37,676 nucleotides of DNA from Anaerolineae bacterium. GTDB lineage: Bacteria > Chloroflexota > Anaerolineae > B4-G1 > SLSP01. The notes beneath the pieces were generated by a model. The model had not been told where the DNA came from. It ran no database searches and saw only the letters and a list, made by a program, of their open reading frames with translations. This document shows, one piece after another, positions 1-7,931 of the stretch; the first letter of the stretch is position 1; every line of letters starts with the position of its first letter. The DNA lies in contig JALXBP010000135.1 in the NCBI GenBank assembly GCA_026991395.1, positions 1 to 37,676 on the forward strand, given 5' to 3'. The translations under genes and the position numbers were made by a program.

Positions 1-1
1 C

Positions 2-1375
2 CGCCCGCCCGTCTTCGCCTTCGTCGTCCGCGACGGCTACCGCCCCCCGGCCTGGGCCTCGGAAGCGGTGCTCTACCACATCTTCGTCGATCGCTTCCAT
101 CCGGGGCCGGGGCAGACCTTCCGCCCCTGCGAGCGGCCGCATCAGCGCTGCGGCGGGACACTGCAAGGCATCCTCCATCGCCTGGAAGCGCTGGCCGCGA
201 TGGGGATCGACACCCTTTGGCTTTCCCCCATCTTCCCCAGCCCCACCGCCCACGGCTACGACGCGACCGACTACTTCGACGTGGAGCCGTCGCTGGGCAC
301 GATGGAGGATTTCCACGCCCTCGCCGACGCCTTGCACGCGCGGGGGATGCACCTCATCCTCGACCTGGCCCTCAATCACATCAGCGACCGCCACCCGCTC
401 TTCCTCGAGGCCCGCTCATCGCCGCACAACCGCTATCGCGACTGGTTCGTCTTCGACGAGCGCTACCCGCCCGGCTACCGCGCCTACTACCACCTCCCGA
501 CGATGCCCGAATGGAATATCGACAATCCCCAGGTGCGCCGCTACCTCTGCGACGTCGGGCGCTTCTGGCTGAAGCAGGGAGCCGACGGCTTCCGCCTGGA
601 CTACGCCGACGGGCCGGGAGCGACTTTCTGGCTGGAGTTCGTCGAGGCTGGCCGCGCCGTGAAGCCGGAAGCGTGGTTCTTCGGCGAGATCGTCCAGCCG
701 CCGCCCCGGATCGCGCCCTACCGCGGCGTCCTGGACGGGGCGCTCGATTTCGTGTGGGCGGAGCAGGTGCGGGAGACCCTCGCGCGGGGACGCCGGAGCC
801 TGCCGTCGCTGGTCCGCTTCCTCGAACGCCACCGCGCCGCGCTGCACGACGACTTCCTGCAGCCGGTCTTCCTCGACAATCACGATATGGACCGCTTCCT
901 CTTCGCCGCCGGGGACGACCTGCGGCGCGTCAAGCTGGCCCTCCTGCTCCTCTACGCCTGGCCGCAGCCGCCGATCCTCTTCTACGGCACGGAGGCCGCC
1001 TTGACCCAAGAGGTGAGCGTGGAAGAGGTCGGCCTGCACGCCTCGCGCGTCCTCCTGGGCGACCGCCCGGCGGTGCTCCAGCCGTGGATCCGCCGTCTGA
1101 TTGCGATGCGCCGCGCCCATCCGGCCCTCATCCACGGCGAGGAGCGGACCTCCCACATCGACGAGACGACCTGGCTGGCCGAGCGCCGCGCTCCAACGGG
1201 GGGACGCTACCTGCTGGCTTTCCACGCCGCCGACGGGCCGCGCCGGATGGCCTTGCCCGCGCGGTACCACGGCTGCCGCCCCCTCCTCACCCTCGAAGCG
1301 GCCATCGAGGACGCGACGCTCCACCTGGAAGCGTGGGGCGGCGGTCTCTGGGCCTGTGAACAGCGGGCAAGATAG
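2..1375 (+). CDS. Alpha-amylase family (GH13) glycosidase, 5' end truncated by window edge
   Basis: Frame stays open upstream of the listed start at 68 to the window edge (RPPVFAFVVRDGYRPPAWASEAVLYHIFVDRF). GH13 motifs: GFRLDYADG, FFGEIV, FLDNHDMDR. Confidence 0.93.
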   Translation, partial: RPPVFAFVVRDGYRPPAWASEAVLYHIFVDRFHPGPGQTFRPCERPHQRCGGTLQGILHRLEALAAMGIDTLWLSPIFPSPTAHGYDATDYFDVEPSLGTMEDFHALADALHARGMHLILDLALNHISDRHPLFLEARSSPHNRYRDWFVFDERYPPGYRAYYHLPTMPEWNIDNPQVRRYLCDVGRFWLKQGADGFRLDYADGPGATFWLEFVEAGRAVKPEAWFFGEIVQPPPRIAPYRGVLDGALDFVWAEQVRETLARGRRSLPSLVRFLERHRAALHDDFLQPVFLDNHDMDRFLFAAGDDLRRVKLALLLLYAWPQPPILFYGTEAALTQEVSVEEVGLHASRVLLGDRPAVLQPWIRRLIAMRRAHPALIHGEERTSHIDETTWLAERRAPTGGRYLLAFHAADGPRRMALPARYHGCRPLLTLEAAIEDATLHLEAWGGGLWACEQRAR

Positions 1376-1386
1376 GCGGAAGCGTG

Positions 1387-1392
1387 TATAAT
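1387..1392 (+). promoter_or_regulatory. Candidate -10 element (TATAAT) upstream of rnz
   Basis: TATAAT in the 1376-1489 intergenic gap; no convincing -35. Confidence 0.4.
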
Positions 1393-1489
1393 GGCGGTAT
1401 GAAACGCGCCCATTCTGATCGCACAGCACGCCCCTCCGACGGTCTCGGCGGAATGGACCACCACCTCTCGACGGGGAGGTCTATCGCCG

Positions 1490-2479
1490 ATGCTTGAACT
1501 GGTCTTCCTCGGTACGGCCGCCTCCGCACCGACGGTACGCCGCGGGCTTCCGGCCCAGATGGTTCTCTACCGCGATGAACGTTTCCTGATCGACTGCGGC
1601 GAAGGCACGCAGCGGCAGATTCTGCGCAGCGGCCTCGGCTTCCGCCGCCTCGATCGCGTCCTGCTCACCCACGGCCACCTCGACCACATCCTGGGCCTGG
1701 GCGGGCTGATCTCCACGCTGGCCCGCTGGGAAGCGGTGGAGCGCCTGGAGATCTTCGGCGGACGATGGGCGCTCGACCGCGTCGGCGACCTGCTCTTCCG
1801 CGTCGTGCTGCGCGGCGCACGTCCCCCGGTGCCCATCGCGCTGGTGGACATCCGCGCGGGCACCATCCTGGAAAGCGACACGCTGTCCGTCGAGGCTTTC
1901 CCCGTCGTTCACCGCGGCCCTGGCTGCTTCGGCTACCTCTTCCGCGAAAAGCCGCGCCGTCCCTTCCTGCCGGAGAAGGCGGAAGCGCTCGGCGTCCCTG
2001 CCGGGCCGGAACGCCGCGCCTTGGTGCGCGGGGAAAGCGTGCGCCTGGCCGACGGCCGCCTCATCAGACCGGACGACGTCCTCGGCGAGGAGCGCCCCGG
2101 CCTCTCGCTCGCGCTGACGGGGGACGTGGGACACATCGACGACCTCGTGGCGCGCGTCGCAGGCGTCGATCTCCTCGTCTGCGAGGCGACCTACCTGGAA
2201 CGCGATGCGGAGATGGCGCAGCGCTTCGGGCACCTCACGGCAGCCCAGGCGGCCCGGCTTGCCCGCGAAGCCGGTGTGCGGGCGCTGGTGCTCACCCACA
2301 TCTCGCAGCGCTACCGCGTGCGCGAACTGCTGGAGGAGGCGCAGGCCATCTTCCCGCAGACGACGGTAGCGCGGGATTTCGATCATTACCGCCTGACCCG
2401 TCAGGCGATCGTCGTGCGCCATCACGAAGTCGATGAGGAAGAGGTGCTCCCCGCGCCGTCTCTCCCCGCTCTGGAGTAG
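1490..2479 (+). CDS. rnz: Ribonuclease Z (metallo-beta-lactamase fold)
   Basis: FLGTAASAPTVRRG, IDCGEGTQRQ, LTHGHLDHILGLGG, LTHISQRYR; SD GGGGAGG upstream of ATG. Confidence 0.9.
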   Translation: MLELVFLGTAASAPTVRRGLPAQMVLYRDERFLIDCGEGTQRQILRSGLGFRRLDRVLLTHGHLDHILGLGGLISTLARWEAVERLEIFGGRWALDRVGDLLFRVVLRGARPPVPIALVDIRAGTILESDTLSVEAFPVVHRGPGCFGYLFREKPRRPFLPEKAEALGVPAGPERRALVRGESVRLADGRLIRPDDVLGEERPGLSLALTGDVGHIDDLVARVAGVDLLVCEATYLERDAEMAQRFGHLTAAQAARLAREAGVRALVLTHISQRYRVRELLEEAQAIFPQTTVARDFDHYRLTRQAIVVRHHEVDEEEVLPAPSLPALE

Positions 2480-2481
2480 CG

Positions 2482-3372
2482 ATGGCCCTTTTCGTAGACA
2501 CGCACATCCATCTGCAACTGCCCGCCTACGCCGACGACCTGTCCGCCGTGCTGGAGCGGGCGGCGGAGGCCGGTGTGCGCGCCTGCATCGTGCCCGGCCT
2601 CGAGGTGGAAAGCAGCCGTGCGGCACTGACCTTGGCCGAACGCTACGCGGACGGCCCCTGTCGGCTCTACGCCGCGGTCGGCATCCACCCGACGGAGGCG
2701 TACCGCCTCGACGCGGCAGCGCTGCGGGAACTGCGGGCGATGGCCGCGCATCCCCGCGTGGTGGCGATCGGGGAGATCGGCCTCGATGACTACTGGCCGC
2801 GCATCCCCGACCGCGGCTGGCGCTGCGCCGAGCCGGAGGAGCAGCGGGAGGCGCTGCGGCGGCAGCTCGATCTGGCGGCGGAGGTGGGTCTGCCCGTCAT
2901 CCTGCACGACCGCGAGGCCCACGAGGCCATCCTCCGCATCCTGGCCGCCTGGGTCGAGGCGGAGCCGCCGAAACGCGGCGTGCTCCACGCCTACGCCGCC
3001 GGTCCCACCCGCCTCGACGAGGTTGTGGCGCTGGGCTTCGCCGTCGGCGTGGGGGGCGTCGTCACGCGGCGCAAGGCCACGGCGGTGCAAGAGGTCGCCC
3101 GCAGCGTGGCAGCGGATCGGCTCCTGCTGGAGACGGACGGCCCCTACCTGACGCCGGTGCCCTACCGCGGTCGGCGCAATGAACCGGCCTACCTGCCGCT
3201 GATCGCCGAGACGATAGCCCGCCTGCGCGGGGTTACGGCGGAGGCCGTGGGCACAATGACGACGGCGAACGCCGTGCGGCTCTTCGCCCTGGAGGGGTGC
3301 TGCGACGGGGTCAAGCGCGAGAGGGAGGGTTCGAAGGTCGAAGATGAGTCAGAACGGCTTGCGTTATCGTGA
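2482..3372 (+). CDS. TatD family metal-dependent hydrolase
   Basis: VDTHIHL, GIHPTEA, GEIGLDDY, LLLETDGPYLTP typical of TatD DNase family. Confidence 0.92.
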   Translation: MALFVDTHIHLQLPAYADDLSAVLERAAEAGVRACIVPGLEVESSRAALTLAERYADGPCRLYAAVGIHPTEAYRLDAAALRELRAMAAHPRVVAIGEIGLDDYWPRIPDRGWRCAEPEEQREALRRQLDLAAEVGLPVILHDREAHEAILRILAAWVEAEPPKRGVLHAYAAGPTRLDEVVALGFAVGVGGVVTRRKATAVQEVARSVAADRLLLETDGPYLTPVPYRGRRNEPAYLPLIAETIARLRGVTAEAVGTMTTANAVRLFALEGCCDGVKREREGSKVEDESERLALS

Positions 3373-4342
3373 CCTGCTCGCCGAAGAACTGGCCGAGGTG
3401 GATCACCTGCTGCTGGGGGTCCACCGCCTGCAGGAGGGGGTCTCCCCCCTCATCCGCGAGGCGCTCGGCAGACTGGTGATGAGCGGAGGGAAGCGCCTGC
3501 GTCCGGCGCTGGCCCTCCTTTCGACGTACCTCTACGGTGAGGCGCTGCCGCCGCAGGCCTATCCGGTCGCCGCCTCGCTGGAGATGCTGCACACGGCGAC
3601 GCTGATCCACGACGATCTCCTCGATCACGCCGAGGTGCGCCGCGGCCATCGCACGCTCAACACGCGGTGGACGATGGGGGCGACGGTATTGGGCGGGGAC
3701 CTGGCCTTTTCGTGGGCCGCCAATCTGGTTGCCCAGGGCGACAACACGATGCTGGTGCGCCGCTTCGCCGAAACGTTGGGCACCATCTGCAACGGGGAGT
3801 TGAACCAGCTCTTCCACGGGCGGGGCAAGGTGCCCACGGTGGACGCTTACTACGCGCGTATCTTCGCCAAGACAGGGTCGCTTTTCCAACTGGCGATGGA
3901 GGTCGGCCCGTGGCTCCGCCGCCGCCCGCGGGAGGAGATACAGCGCCTGGGCGACTTCGGACGTTCGCTGGGGATCGCCTTTCAGATCGCCGACGATGTG
4001 CTCGATTTCATGGGCGACGAGGCCACCTTGGGCAAGCCGGTCGGCGGCGACTTGCGGCAGGGCCTGGTCACACTCCCCGTGCTCTACTACCTGGAAAGCC
4101 ATCCGCACGAGGCACACCTGCGGCACATCCTCGCGCAGGTAAAGGAGGGGCGCGCGCCGGACGAGGAGACGGTGCAAGCCCTCGTGCTCGACCTGCGGCA
4201 CTCCGACGCCGCCGAGCGGGCCATGGCGACGGCGGAGCAGCACATCGAAAAGGCGCTGGCGCAACTGGCGGCCTATCCCCCCTCGCCCTACCGCGCAGCC
4301 CTGGAGGAGATTGCCCGCTTCGCCGTGCGGCGGCGCTACTGA
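3344..4342 (+). CDS. Polyprenyl (trans-isoprenyl) diphosphate synthase
   Basis: GGKRLRPAL, LIHDDLLDHAEVRRG (FARM), IADDVLDFMGD (SARM), GKPVGGDLRQGLVTLP. Confidence 0.94.
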   Translation: MSQNGLRYRDLLAEELAEVDHLLLGVHRLQEGVSPLIREALGRLVMSGGKRLRPALALLSTYLYGEALPPQAYPVAASLEMLHTATLIHDDLLDHAEVRRGHRTLNTRWTMGATVLGGDLAFSWAANLVAQGDNTMLVRRFAETLGTICNGELNQLFHGRGKVPTVDAYYARIFAKTGSLFQLAMEVGPWLRRRPREEIQRLGDFGRSLGIAFQIADDVLDFMGDEATLGKPVGGDLRQGLVTLPVLYYLESHPHEAHLRHILAQVKEGRAPDEETVQALVLDLRHSDAAERAMATAEQHIEKALAQLAAYPPSPYRAALEEIARFAVRRRY

Positions 4343-4349
4343 GCGAGAG

Positions 4350-5309
4350 ATGGAGCCGCGCCTCTCGGTCGTCATCGTCTCCTGGAACGTGCGGGCGCTC
4401 CTGCAGCGGGCGATCGATTCGCTCTACGCCTCTTGGGAAGGGAGCGGCGCACAGCGCGACTCGCTCGAGGTCATCGTGGTGGACAACGGCTCGCACGACG
4501 GAACGGTCGCGATGGTGCGGGAGCGCTTCCCGCAGGTGCGCCTCGTCGCCAACAGGGAAAACCGCGGCTTCACCGGCGGGAACAATCAGGGCATTCGCCT
4601 GGCACGAGCGCCGTACCTCTTCCTCCTCAATCCCGACACGGCGATCATCGACGATGCCCCCGCAAGGCTCCTCGGCTACCTGGAGGCCCACCCACGGGTC
4701 GGCGTCGTCGGCCCCATGCTCCTCAACGCCGACGGCTCCATCCAGTCCTCCCGGCGGCGGTTCCCCACCCTCCCCGTCCTCTTCCTGGAAAGCACCTGGC
4801 TGCAGGGCCTGGCACGTCCCTGGCTGCGCCGCTACTACGTCGAGGATCGCCCGCCCGACGTCGTGCAGGAGGTGGACTGGGTTACGGGCGCGGCGATGAT
4901 GGTGCGGCGGGCGGCGCTCGATGAGGCAGGGCTTTTCGACGAGGGCTTCTTTATGTACTCGGAGGAGTTGGACCTCTGCCGACGCATTCGGGCCGCGGGC
5001 TGGACGATCGTCTACCTGCCGACGGCCCGCATCTACCACTACGTGGGCAAGAGCAGTGAACAGGTGGTCGCCGCGCGGCACATCCATTTCCAGACGAGCA
5101 AGGTGCGCTACGCCCGCAAGTACCACGGCGCAGCGGTCGCCGAGCTGCTGCGGCTCTGGCTGCTGGGACAGTACCTCTGGCAGATGGGGCTCGAGGGCAC
5201 GAAGCTGCTCCTGGGGCACCGCCCGGCCTTGCGTCGGGAACGGCTGCGGGCCTATCGGCAGGTCCTGGCCAGCGGCCTGCGCGGAGGTCGGCGTCCCCGC
5301 CCTCAGTAG
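4350..5309 (+). CDS. Glycosyltransferase family 2, rhamnosyltransferase-like
   Basis: LSVVIVSWNVRALLQRAIDSL, VVDNGSHDGT, NRGFTGGNNQGI, FLLNPDTAI, DEGFFMYSEELDLCRRI. Start moved from track 4311 to in-frame ATG 4350. Confidence 0.92.
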   Translation: MEPRLSVVIVSWNVRALLQRAIDSLYASWEGSGAQRDSLEVIVVDNGSHDGTVAMVRERFPQVRLVANRENRGFTGGNNQGIRLARAPYLFLLNPDTAIIDDAPARLLGYLEAHPRVGVVGPMLLNADGSIQSSRRRFPTLPVLFLESTWLQGLARPWLRRYYVEDRPPDVVQEVDWVTGAAMMVRRAALDEAGLFDEGFFMYSEELDLCRRIRAAGWTIVYLPTARIYHYVGKSSEQVVAARHIHFQTSKVRYARKYHGAAVAELLRLWLLGQYLWQMGLEGTKLLLGHRPALRRERLRAYRQVLASGLRGGRRPRPQ

Positions 5310-6031
5310 AGGAAGGGGATGAACATCCTGACCCGCTTCCTGTAAGCCTCCCATTGCGCCCCGTAGTGCTCTGCGGCCCAGCGCTCGTTCTTCGGGATGG
5401 CGTCGAAGCGATACTGCAGGAAGTTCACGAGCGGTGCTATCCAGCCCCACAGGCTGCCGCCGATGAGCGCGAAGGCGATGTAGATGAGGAAATCGCCGAA
5501 ATAGTTCGGATGACGGCACAGCCCCCAGAAGCCCGTTGTGAGGAGTTTGCCCTTCGTACCGGGGCGGCCCTTGAAGCGCTGCTTCTGGTAGTCACTACCG
5601 AAGTGGATCACGGTGCCCACGATGTAGACGAGTACCGCCAGGCCATCCATCAGGCTCAGCGGTGCAGTCCTTCGAGCGCCGAAGTAGAAGGGGAGACAAT
5701 AGGCCCATCCCACCGCGTTCGTGAGCAGAACGGCCATCAGCAGCTTTTGCGCGGGAGGCAGACGGGTGTCGATCTTCCCAATGGCGGTCTGTCGGCTCTT
5801 GAAGAGCAGGAGCCAATTCATATGCGCGGCGTAGAGCAGGACCATCGCCAGCATAATGAGGTGCCGCGCTCGCACGGGTGGTGCGGTAAAGATGTACAGC
5901 GCAGCGACGACCACCATCGTGTTGAAGCCAACCGCAAAGGCGATGTGCGTGCGTCGGGTGATGAGGATACCGAGCACGCCCACGAGGGCCATAGCTTCGA
6001 TGACGAGCGCGGCCAACGCCCACACGTGCAT
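5303..6031 (-). CDS. Isoprenylcysteine carboxyl methyltransferase / DUF1295-like integral membrane protein
   Basis: TTGFWGLCRHPNYFGDFLIYIAFAL and C-terminal ERWAAEHYGAQWEAYRKRVRMFIPFLY. Start MHVWALAALVIEAM at 6031 with SD GGAGGT; upstream part of the track ORF is non-coding-like. Confidence 0.8.
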   Translation of the reverse strand: MHVWALAALVIEAMALVGVLGILITRRTHIAFAVGFNTMVVVAALYIFTAPPVRARHLIMLAMVLLYAAHMNWLLLFKSRQTAIGKIDTRLPPAQKLLMAVLLTNAVGWAYCLPFYFGARRTAPLSLMDGLAVLVYIVGTVIHFGSDYQKQRFKGRPGTKGKLLTTGFWGLCRHPNYFGDFLIYIAFALIGGSLWGWIAPLVNFLQYRFDAIPKNERWAAEHYGAQWEAYRKRVRMFIPFLY

Positions 6032-6054
6032 AGTACCTCCTTTCCATTCCGCTC

Positions 6055-6417
6055 CTACGAACGGAAGAAAGCCTCCCCCGAAAGCTCCGACCAGGTCAGG
6101 TGCTTGATGGGCTTGACGGGCGCAATCTGCCGAATGCCGCGGATGGGAAGCTGTCTCTTCGCCAGCTTGATGGGCCGGATATGCTCGATGGGCTTGATGG
6201 GACCATCGCCGGAGGCCACCTCGGTGAAGAAGACGCAGTAGCCTGCGTGATCTCGCACCCACCCATCCTCGAACCAGCCCAAGTGTGCGCCGGAGTACGC
6301 ATAGACGGCATCGCCTTCGAGGTAAGCGACCGGCTCACCATCGAAGAGGTACACATCGACGCCGTCCTCCGTGTAGGCGACGGCCGTGCCCGTTCGATCA
6401 TAGAAGGTCAGCGCCAT
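6055..6417 (-). CDS. Small 4-fold beta-flower-like protein
   Basis: MALTFYDRTGTAVAYTEDGVDVYLFDGEPVAYLEGDAVYAYSGAHLGWFEDGWVRDHAG resembles the 4-fold beta-flower family; purine-rich SD upstream of ATG 6417. Confidence 0.7.
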   Translation of the reverse strand: MALTFYDRTGTAVAYTEDGVDVYLFDGEPVAYLEGDAVYAYSGAHLGWFEDGWVRDHAGYCVFFTEVASGDGPIKPIEHIRPIKLAKRQLPIRGIRQIAPVKPIKHLTWSELSGEAFFRS

Positions 6418-6437
6418 AGCCCCCTCCCCCTCTCGGC

Positions 6438-7862
6438 TCACAGATCGTAGTACAGTTCGATCTCGTAGGGATGCGGGCGGTTGCGGACGGCGCGCTCCTC
6501 GCGGCGCTTGTGCTCGATCCAGCGGTTGATCAGTTCCCGGCTGAAGACCTCGCCGACGAGGAGAAAGTCGTGGTCGGCCTCCAGCGCCTGCAGCGCCTCC
6601 TCCAGTGAGGTCGGCAGCGCCTTGATCTGCGCCTGCTTCTCCGCAGGCCAGGCGAAGATGTCCTCGTCAACGGGGCCGAAGCCAAGCTCGGTGGGGTCGA
6701 GCTTGCGGCGGATGCCGTCCAGTCCGGCGAGGAGTTGGGCGGCGATGGCGAGGTAGGGATTGCCGGTCGCGTCGGGCGGGCGGAACTCGATGCGGGCGGA
6801 GTGGGGGCGGTTGGCATACTTGGGGATGCGGATGGCGGCGCTGCGGTTGCCCAGGGAGTAGATGGCGCTGACGGGCGCTTCGTAGCCGGGGACGAGGCGG
6901 CGGTAGGCGTTGGTGCTCGGATTGGTGAAGGCCATCACCGCGCCGCCGTGGTGGAGCAGCCCGCCGATGTACCATCGCCCCACCTCGCTCAGCGTGCCGT
7001 AGCCCTGGGCATCGTAGAAGAGGTTGCTTTCGCCGCGCCAGAGATGCTGGTGGAAGTGCATCCCCGACCCCGCCTCCCCGTAGAGCGGCTTGGGCATGAA
7101 GGTGGCCGTCAGCCCCAGTTCGATCGCCGTCATCCGCGTGATGTACTTGACGATCTGCACCGCGTCGGCGGCGCGGAGGAGGGGCAGCATCGGCGTCTCG
7201 ATCTCGCACTGCCCCGGCCCGCCGACCTCGTGGTGATGGTACTTGACGGGGATGCCCGCCGCCTCCAGATGGGCGACGATGCGGTTGCGGGCATTGTAGA
7301 GCCGGTCCTGCGGCGGGATGGCGTGATAGCCACCGTGGCGCGGGATGGTGTAGCCGCTGCCAAGCTCGTGGCTGCGCCAGTCCGCCTCCGCCGATTCCAC
7401 GCGGTAGGCGGCGACGTTCATCCTGTTCTCGTAGGAGACGCCGTCGAAGAGGTAGAACTCGAACTCCGGCCCCCAGCGGCTCTCCGTCCCGATCCCGCTC
7501 TGCCGCAGGAAGGCCTCCGCGCGGTAGGCGATGTTGCGCGGGTCGTAGGGGTAGTAGCGGCGCGTATCCGGCTCGCGGGCGGCGGCGATGAAGCTGAGCG
7601 TCGGCTCCTCCCAGAAGGGATCGACGAAGCCGGTCGAGAGGTCGGGCCGCAGCACCATATCGCCTGCGCTGACCGTCTTGAAGCCGACGCTGGAGCCGTC
7701 GAAGGCGACGCCTTCCTCGATCAGGCGGGCGTCCAGGCGGCGGGCGGGGAAGGTTACGTGGTGCCAGCGGCCCCACAGATCGGTGAACTTGTAGTCGATC
7801 ATCACGATGGCGTGGTCGGCAATGAATTGGCGGACTTCTTCCACGTTATTCTCGAACATCAT
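6438..7862 (-). CDS. glnA: Glutamine synthetase, type I
   Basis: VAFDGSSVGF, GPEFEFYLFD, HHHEVGGPGQCEIE, GSGMHFHQHLW, NPSTNAYRRLVPGYEAP, ARIEFRPPDATGNPYLAIAA; SD AAAGGAG. Confidence 0.96.
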   Translation of the reverse strand: MMFENNVEEVRQFIADHAIVMIDYKFTDLWGRWHHVTFPARRLDARLIEEGVAFDGSSVGFKTVSAGDMVLRPDLSTGFVDPFWEEPTLSFIAAAREPDTRRYYPYDPRNIAYRAEAFLRQSGIGTESRWGPEFEFYLFDGVSYENRMNVAAYRVESAEADWRSHELGSGYTIPRHGGYHAIPPQDRLYNARNRIVAHLEAAGIPVKYHHHEVGGPGQCEIETPMLPLLRAADAVQIVKYITRMTAIELGLTATFMPKPLYGEAGSGMHFHQHLWRGESNLFYDAQGYGTLSEVGRWYIGGLLHHGGAVMAFTNPSTNAYRRLVPGYEAPVSAIYSLGNRSAAIRIPKYANRPHSARIEFRPPDATGNPYLAIAAQLLAGLDGIRRKLDPTELGFGPVDEDIFAWPAEKQAQIKALPTSLEEALQALEADHDFLLVGEVFSRELINRWIEHKRREERAVRNRPHPYEIELYYDL

Positions 7863-7890
7863 TGCTCCTTTCGCGAGGGCATCGTCCGGT

Positions 7891-7924
7891 AAAAGAATGG
7901 GGCGCGACCTTTCGACCGCGCCCC
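7891..7924 (-). terminator. Rho-independent terminator of the xanthine dehydrogenase-type operon
   Basis: Perfect 8-bp arms GGGGCGCG (7899-7906) / CGCGCCCC (7917-7924), followed on the - strand by ATTCTTTT; 7 bp past the stop at 7932. Confidence 0.75.
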
Positions 7925-7931
7925 TCTGTGG

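Noticed and set aside
4068-5519. 483-aa ORF on - strand (also 3311-4375 and 1481-2626)
   Set aside because: Antisense to polyprenyl synthase, GT2 and RNase Z, all with clear family motifs.
5354-6450. + strand ORFs 5354-6241 and 6100-6450
   Set aside because: Antisense to the methyltransferase-like and beta-flower genes; the repetitive LDGLDG string is the complement of the PIKPI-coding repeats.
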